Shown in pieces: positions 9,101 through 11,508 of a stretch of DNA of 11,508 nucleotides. The number at the start of each line of letters is the position of its first letter. The stretch's first letter is position 1. Below the pieces are notes generated by a model. That model worked only from the letters and a program-made list of their open reading frames with translations. It was not told where the DNA came from and made no database searches. This stretch comes from Planctomycetota bacterium (GTDB lineage Bacteria > Planctomycetota > Phycisphaerae > UBA1845), in assembly GCA_022567365.1 (NCBI GenBank), contig JADFHG010000056.1:1-11508 (forward strand), given 5' to 3'. Made by a program: the position numbers and the translations under genes.

Positions 9101-9350
9101 CTACGGGCGCCTTCTCATGGTCGCCGTGGTTTTCGAGGAACTTTCGGTATTCCGTAGCCGCCAGGTCATAGAGGCCGCGGTTGAGAAGCCCGTTGCCGCT
9201 GAAATACGATCGCAGTTCGGCGTCATTTCCGCCGTCCACGTCGGATGCCCGCGCCTCGGGCGACTGCGCGAGAAACGAAATGACCACCGCGCCCAACATC
9301 GCTACCGCGACCGCGCGCATCGGCATCTGGAATCGGAATCTCCGTCGCAT
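6153..9350 (-). CDS. Exported TPR-repeat protein (YbgF/CpoB-like context)
   Basis: The protein has 1065 residues. It begins with a basic start, a hydrophobic core (AVAVAMLGAVVISFLA, about 13-28) and a likely signal-peptidase site near SPEARAS (30-36), so it should be exported to the periplasm. From about residue 50 to 1045 it is a nearly unbroken chain of TPR-like helical hairpins, roughly two dozen by the 36-38 residue spacing. Typical units read LYDLAATEYRKFLENHGD, KRYDAAAEAFEHVVRDHAG and GRYKRAAELFEEFLGAFSES. There is no catalytic domain. The start at 9350 is well supported by GGAGGTGA 4 nt upstream. It is first in the operon before exbB. In Proteobacteria the TPR protein CpoB/YbgF belongs to the Tol-Pal cluster, so a scaffold or regulator of the ExbB/ExbD machine is a reasonable inference. 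The length is far above CpoB (about 260 aa), so it is not a direct orthologue. Confidence 0.92.
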   Translation of the reverse strand: MRRRFRFQMPMRAVAVAMLGAVVISFLAQSPEARASDVDGGNDAELRSYFSGNGLLNRGLYDLAATEYRKFLENHGDHEKAPVARYGLAVCLFRTQQHVAAATELARLTSISAFAYAPEVGTMSGQCALAMKRYDAAAEAFEHVVRDHAGHDLADDAAVGWIEALYLAKDYKKTVKQAERFARRHSDSPLFDRVALFRGLAEMGRSEYAAAAEVFDGLLERDRRGPFADQSMLLLAQCYHHENDLDKATRAYRKVLKRAESGYTADALHGLASFLQTRGRSEESGELLDRLLAEFPDSPLNASSKLLRARAYFDLGQYDRAFELFAKAAKTDANAADEAAYWMAKCRLREGDFRGALQRLDDAIEKYGESDLIAEMHYDRAVALVRLGQDANAGQALADFRSRYADHAMAPDALHLLAMTEHKQRAFDASLAHCDEFEKKYSNHERASAIAFLAAENEFLSGNYANAAKGYTRFLDRFGDDRQADKGGFRLGMCHYHLDRFDEAQPWLERAADSDERTGAFKRGLLALGDIHFRRGEWKRAEAFLKDYLVAGTNVALADEALLQLALCRLRRSLYEDALAALDELVERFPDSPHRLQAVFERGQALVALDRVTDAEAAFRQVLSEGQDSRFAPYATNHLASIALQTGDFKTAIERFDSVADADLGPKMKTDALFQQGQATMAAKDFSAAERIFARFVDQDPGHARAAEAQAYLAISLARQDRHDDALAAITRVDRKARRSLSTSLRSSLAYEKAWCLRSLLRVGEAADAYRELLANDPDPALRAHGILDLAGIEADAERFEEAAKLLRALRELVGEQSAEVAADVVEQGSYRLAVCAFELGRYKRAAELFEEFLGAFSESSLVASANYFCGEAWLRLDRHERGVKFLARVVEAFPSDPAYGPALLRLGESLALLQRWAKSEQACALYLSRFPNGEHAFKARFGVGWARENQHRHGEAITAYRKVVNQHKGPTAARAQFQIGECLFALEKHDEAVAELLKVDILYAYPQWSAAALFEAGRCFEKLSKPDQARDQFKRVADQYGSTHWAKLARQQLSKMAAGPVPGR

Positions 9351-9438
9351 CCGTCACCTCCGATGCACACGAGCAGGTGTGCTTCCCCGATTGTCGATCA
9401 GCCGACCGTCCGGCTGGTCGATTTCGCACGGCACGACC

Positions 9439-9453
9439 GCATCCGATGTGCCA
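9439..9453 (-). promoter_or_regulatory. Possible sigma-54-type -24/-12 promoter for the TPR-exbB-exbD operon
   Basis: On the minus strand the sequence reads TGGCACATCGGATGC. This has a perfect TGGCAC -24 block, and GG and GC are separated by exactly 10 nt as in sigma-54 promoters. The -12 block is ATGC instead of TTGC. It lies about 88 bp before the TPR start codon, in the 291-bp gap between that gene and the cysteine-rich gene. No upstream activator site was identified. The rest of the gap holds one AT-rich patch (about 9515-9540) with a TAATAT but no matching -35. This was found by scanning by eye, so a chance match is quite possible. Confidence 0.25.
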
Positions 9454-9641
9454 TCGCTAACGGTTGGACTATGCGCGTTCCAGCGCGCAGCCGAACTCCA
9501 TTACCCCGTCCTGTCCAATATTATGGATTGGCAATTGAATGAGTGGACCGTGTCGCGCCCGGTCCCCCCGGTTCGGCGCCGGTGAGGCACCGATACCGGA
9601 CGGCGGCACGTACCTTCTCTTGAATATCAGGCCCGCGAGAA

Positions 9642-11393
9642 TCAGCGACCGCCATCCTCGGTTATTCGATCAAGGATTTCGCTGATCGTGTCATATAGCA
9701 CTTCGGCCGCATCAGCGAGTCGCTCCGCCCGATTCTCCAGCTTGTTCGCCTCGCCGTTGCTTCGCCGCGCTTCGGTCGCCATCGCGCGAACTTCCTTCTC
9801 GATTAGATTTGCGTGCCGGCGGGTCTGCGTTCTGGCCTCTTTGTCCTCGATGTCGGACGCCTCGGATCGTAGGATCTCCGCCTCGACCGATAGGTTATCC
9901 GCGTCGGTCTCCAGGCTTTCGGCCTGCTCCAGGAGGCGCTCCGCTTCACGCGCCAACTCCGCCGCACGTTGCTGGAGCGATTGCGCGTGGGTCTTGACGG
10001 TTTCGATGAGCTGACCGCGATTGACCGAACGCAATTGCTTGACGGCACGTGTGTATTGACGAAGCACCGCCCGATTCTGCGATTCCGCGATTTCGGTCAC
10101 ATAACGCTGTAGCTCTCCGACGTATTGTTGCTCGGCACGGGCCTGGGCGTCCGCCGCGCCCGCGAGATGCAGCGCGCCGGCGAGATACTGATTGTATAGA
10201 GCGTTTCGGGCGTCCGACCGACCTCGGCGCACCGGTCCGCGTCCTTTGCTCTTCGCCTTCTTCTTTTCCTTGTCCTTCTTGGCCGCCTTCAGTTTTTTCT
10301 TGGGGGACGGGTGGATCATGTCCACGAACGCCTCGAAGATCTCGTGCTGTCGTGCATTGCCGTGCACGTCGATGTGATCGTCGTGCGGACTCACGAGGAC
10401 CGGCACGTCAGACAAGACCATTAGCGCCGTAAGGAGTTCGAGCTTGTTGCCGGGTAGTCGATACGACCGAATCACCGTTTCGTCGGATTCCGGCGCAAAC
10501 CAGCCGGACCCGCCGCTACCGAGTAAACCAAACACGTCCGGTTTGGGAGCAGGTCCGCGCCATGAGGCCGGCGGGCGTGGGTCTCGAGGTGTGCGAGGTT
10601 CACGAGGTGCGCGGGGTGCGCGGGGTTCGCGAGGTTCTCGCATACCACGGCGTCCCCGACCCCCGTCCTCCAGACGATCAGCGATCTTCTCGAGGTGCTC
10701 GCCGAGGCGTTCCATTTGCTTTTCGAGACGACGCAGGCGTCTCTCGAATCTGTCGTCGGCGTCATCGTCGTCATCATCATCGCCGTCAAACGGCCAAGTT
10801 GCGAGCACGGCCGGCGCTCCCATATAGGCAATTTTCCCCGCACCGTCCTTCCCGGCCATGTACTGCTCGAATGTGCTTATCGTCTCCGGTGCGGTGACCC
10901 AGGCACCACTCTTGATCGTCGGGGCAAGCGCGGCTATCGGCTCCAGCGCCGTGAACCACACGTCGTCGTCGATCGTCGGTAGAGCGGCGAACTCCATGGT
11001 GGAGGAATATGACGGGAGGGCACGAATCACCTGCACGCCGCCGCCCAGAGAAATGCACGGGGCCGTCGCGCCCACGCACTTCGTACAATTCTTGCCGGAC
11101 TTGCACAACGTACACTTGGCCTTCGCACGGCAGGCCGCGCACTTGGCGTCCTTGCAGCAGCCGAGACCGCCGACGACGGTGATCGCGACGGGCACATTGC
11201 ACTTCGCGCAGCACTTATCCTTTTTCGACGCGCAGCATTTCGCGCCCGTGCAGTCCGAGCAGCACCCGGATTTCGTGAGACAGGGTGCGGAGCAATTACC
11301 GATCCCGATTCCGGCAATGACAAGATTGCCGGTCCCGGCATCGATGAACTTCGGCACCGTGACCGTCAGCTTGCTCGTCTTGTAACCGTTCAC
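9642..11393 (-). CDS. Cysteine-rich, coiled-coil protein of unknown function, probably 5'-truncated by IS66
   Basis: The 583-codon frame starts at a GTG that overlaps the transposase stop codon (GTGA). The frame stays open to the right edge of the window, and the first codons lie within the IS66 terminal repeat, so the native start is probably lost. I do not recognise the family. Seen in order: a short apolar stretch (22-32); a region with 19 cysteines (34-113) arranged as CC pairs and CxxC pairs (45/48, 62/65, 85/88, 94/97, 103/106), suggesting metal binding or disulfides; a globular-looking part (118-200); an Asp run (203-211); a short coiled coil (214-243); x-Pro-Arg repeats (251-274); a compact domain with YRLPGNKLELLTALMVLSDV and IDVHGNARQHEIFEAFVDMI (311-360); a Lys-rich segment (365-384); and a long coiled coil rich in Ala/Glu/Arg (about 440-578). 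No signal peptide remains. It is separated from the TPR operon by 291 bp and may be unrelated to it. Confidence 0.75.
   Translation of the reverse strand: MNGYKTSKLTVTVPKFIDAGTGNLVIAGIGIGNCSAPCLTKSGCCSDCTGAKCCASKKDKCCAKCNVPVAITVVGGLGCCKDAKCAACRAKAKCTLCKSGKNCTKCVGATAPCISLGGGVQVIRALPSYSSTMEFAALPTIDDDVWFTALEPIAALAPTIKSGAWVTAPETISTFEQYMAGKDGAGKIAYMGAPAVLATWPFDGDDDDDDDADDRFERRLRRLEKQMERLGEHLEKIADRLEDGGRGRRGMREPREPRAPRAPREPRTPRDPRPPASWRGPAPKPDVFGLLGSGGSGWFAPESDETVIRSYRLPGNKLELLTALMVLSDVPVLVSPHDDHIDVHGNARQHEIFEAFVDMIHPSPKKKLKAAKKDKEKKKAKSKGRGPVRRGRSDARNALYNQYLAGALHLAGAADAQARAEQQYVGELQRYVTEIAESQNRAVLRQYTRAVKQLRSVNRGQLIETVKTHAQSLQQRAAELAREAERLLEQAESLETDADNLSVEAEILRSEASDIEDKEARTQTRRHANLIEKEVRAMATEARRSNGEANKLENRAERLADAAEVLYDTISEILDRITEDGGR
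10572..10643 (-). repeat. Tandem x-Pro-Arg coding repeat
   Basis: Within the cysteine-rich protein gene, residues 251-274 repeat a three-residue unit: EPR, EPR, APR, APR, EPR, TPR, DPR. At DNA level this is a degenerate 9-bp-unit tract made of cga/gaa/cct-like codons. It follows a coiled coil and a Gly/Arg segment and probably forms an extended, positively charged spacer. Such tracts are prone to length change, so the copy number may differ between strains. Confidence 0.7.
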
Positions 11394-11508
11394 GGGTCGG
11401 CGGGTAGCAGTTTGGGGATCGGCTGACCGGTGAAGTGGGCATGCACGGCGCGTTCGAGGAAGTCGAAGACTGATCGGCCTTGTTGGGCACAGGTCGCCAT
11501 TACCGTCC
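11382..11508 (-). mobile_element. IS66-family insertion sequence, one end only
   Basis: The end of a tnpC gene is followed 8 nt after its stop codon by what looks like the element's terminal repeat. Read on the plus strand it starts GTAACCGTTCACGGG at 11382, close to the GTAAGCG start known for IS66-family repeats. IS66 elements make 8-bp target duplications; the flanking 8 bp here are CTCGTCTT (11374-11381), but the other end lies outside the window, so this cannot be compared. The element lies inside the reading frame of the cysteine-rich protein. Confidence 0.75.
11390..11508 (-). CDS. tnpC: IS66-family transposase TnpC, C-terminal 38 residues (partial)
   Basis: The frame enters from the right edge and ends with TGA at 11390-11392. 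The visible residues include CAQQGRSVFDFLERAVHAHF and end with GQPIPKLLPADP. This matches the typical end of IS66 TnpC proteins: a QQGR-type motif, a helical segment ending in a G-x-P-x-P pair, then Leu-Leu-Pro before the stop. TnpC is the DDE transposase of the IS66 family. The catalytic part lies outside the window, so whether the copy is intact cannot be judged. The stop overlaps the GTG that opens the cysteine-rich frame, which could couple their translation. Confidence 0.8.
   Translation of the reverse strand, partial: TVMATCAQQGRSVFDFLERAVHAHFTGQPIPKLLPADP

Noticed and set aside
9515..9537. AT-rich patch with TAATAT and a CCAAT/ATTGG inverted repeat as a sigma-70 promoter and operator
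   Set aside because: No acceptable -35 box at 16-18 bp and the inverted repeat has only 5-bp arms; kept only as a remark.

Overview
The window is GC-rich and almost fully coding on the minus strand. A bacterial source, most likely a member of the Planctomycetota, is suggested by three things: a prenyltransferase/squalene-oxidase-type alpha/alpha toroid of the style common in planctomycetes, its linkage to TPR, ExbB and ExbD genes, and the REP-like palindromes. This is a recognition-based inference; no marker gene is present.

Layout, in minus-strand transcription order from the right edge. (1) 11508-11382: the last 38 complete codons of an IS66-family TnpC transposase and the terminal inverted repeat of that element. 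(2) 11393-9642: a 583-codon reading frame for a cysteine-rich, Asp-run, Pro-Arg-repeat, coiled-coil protein. It runs straight into the IS66 end, so its native 5' end is probably lost. (3) 9641-9351: an intergenic region with a possible sigma-54-type -24/-12 element. (4) 9350-6153: a secreted TPR protein of 1065 aa. (5) 6069-5248: an ExbB/TolQ/MotA-type proton channel. (6) 5209-5121: a REPIN-like pair of inverted palindromes. (7) 5039-4626: ExbD/TolR. (8) 4579-309: a very large envelope protein split by a frameshift near 1703. At the left edge, 3-263 on the plus strand holds the 3' end of an unrecognised gene that converges on the operon.

Genes 4 to 8 look like one operon for a Tol/Ton-like envelope machine: a periplasmic TPR protein, the proton-channel pair, and a third partner in the place of TonB/TolA. 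That partner is the most unusual item. It joins a PD40 (TolB-like) propeller, a central transmembrane helix carrying the Ser-x3-His signature of TonB/TolA, a roughly 430-residue Pro/Ala-rich linker, an alpha/alpha toroid, a carboxypeptidase-regulatory-like beta domain and a C-terminal beta-sandwich. It therefore seems to combine TolA-like and TolB-like parts in one chain and to end in a toroid instead of a TonB C-terminal domain. As sequenced, the gene is broken inside the toroid by a small deletion, which is either a real mutation or a sequence error.
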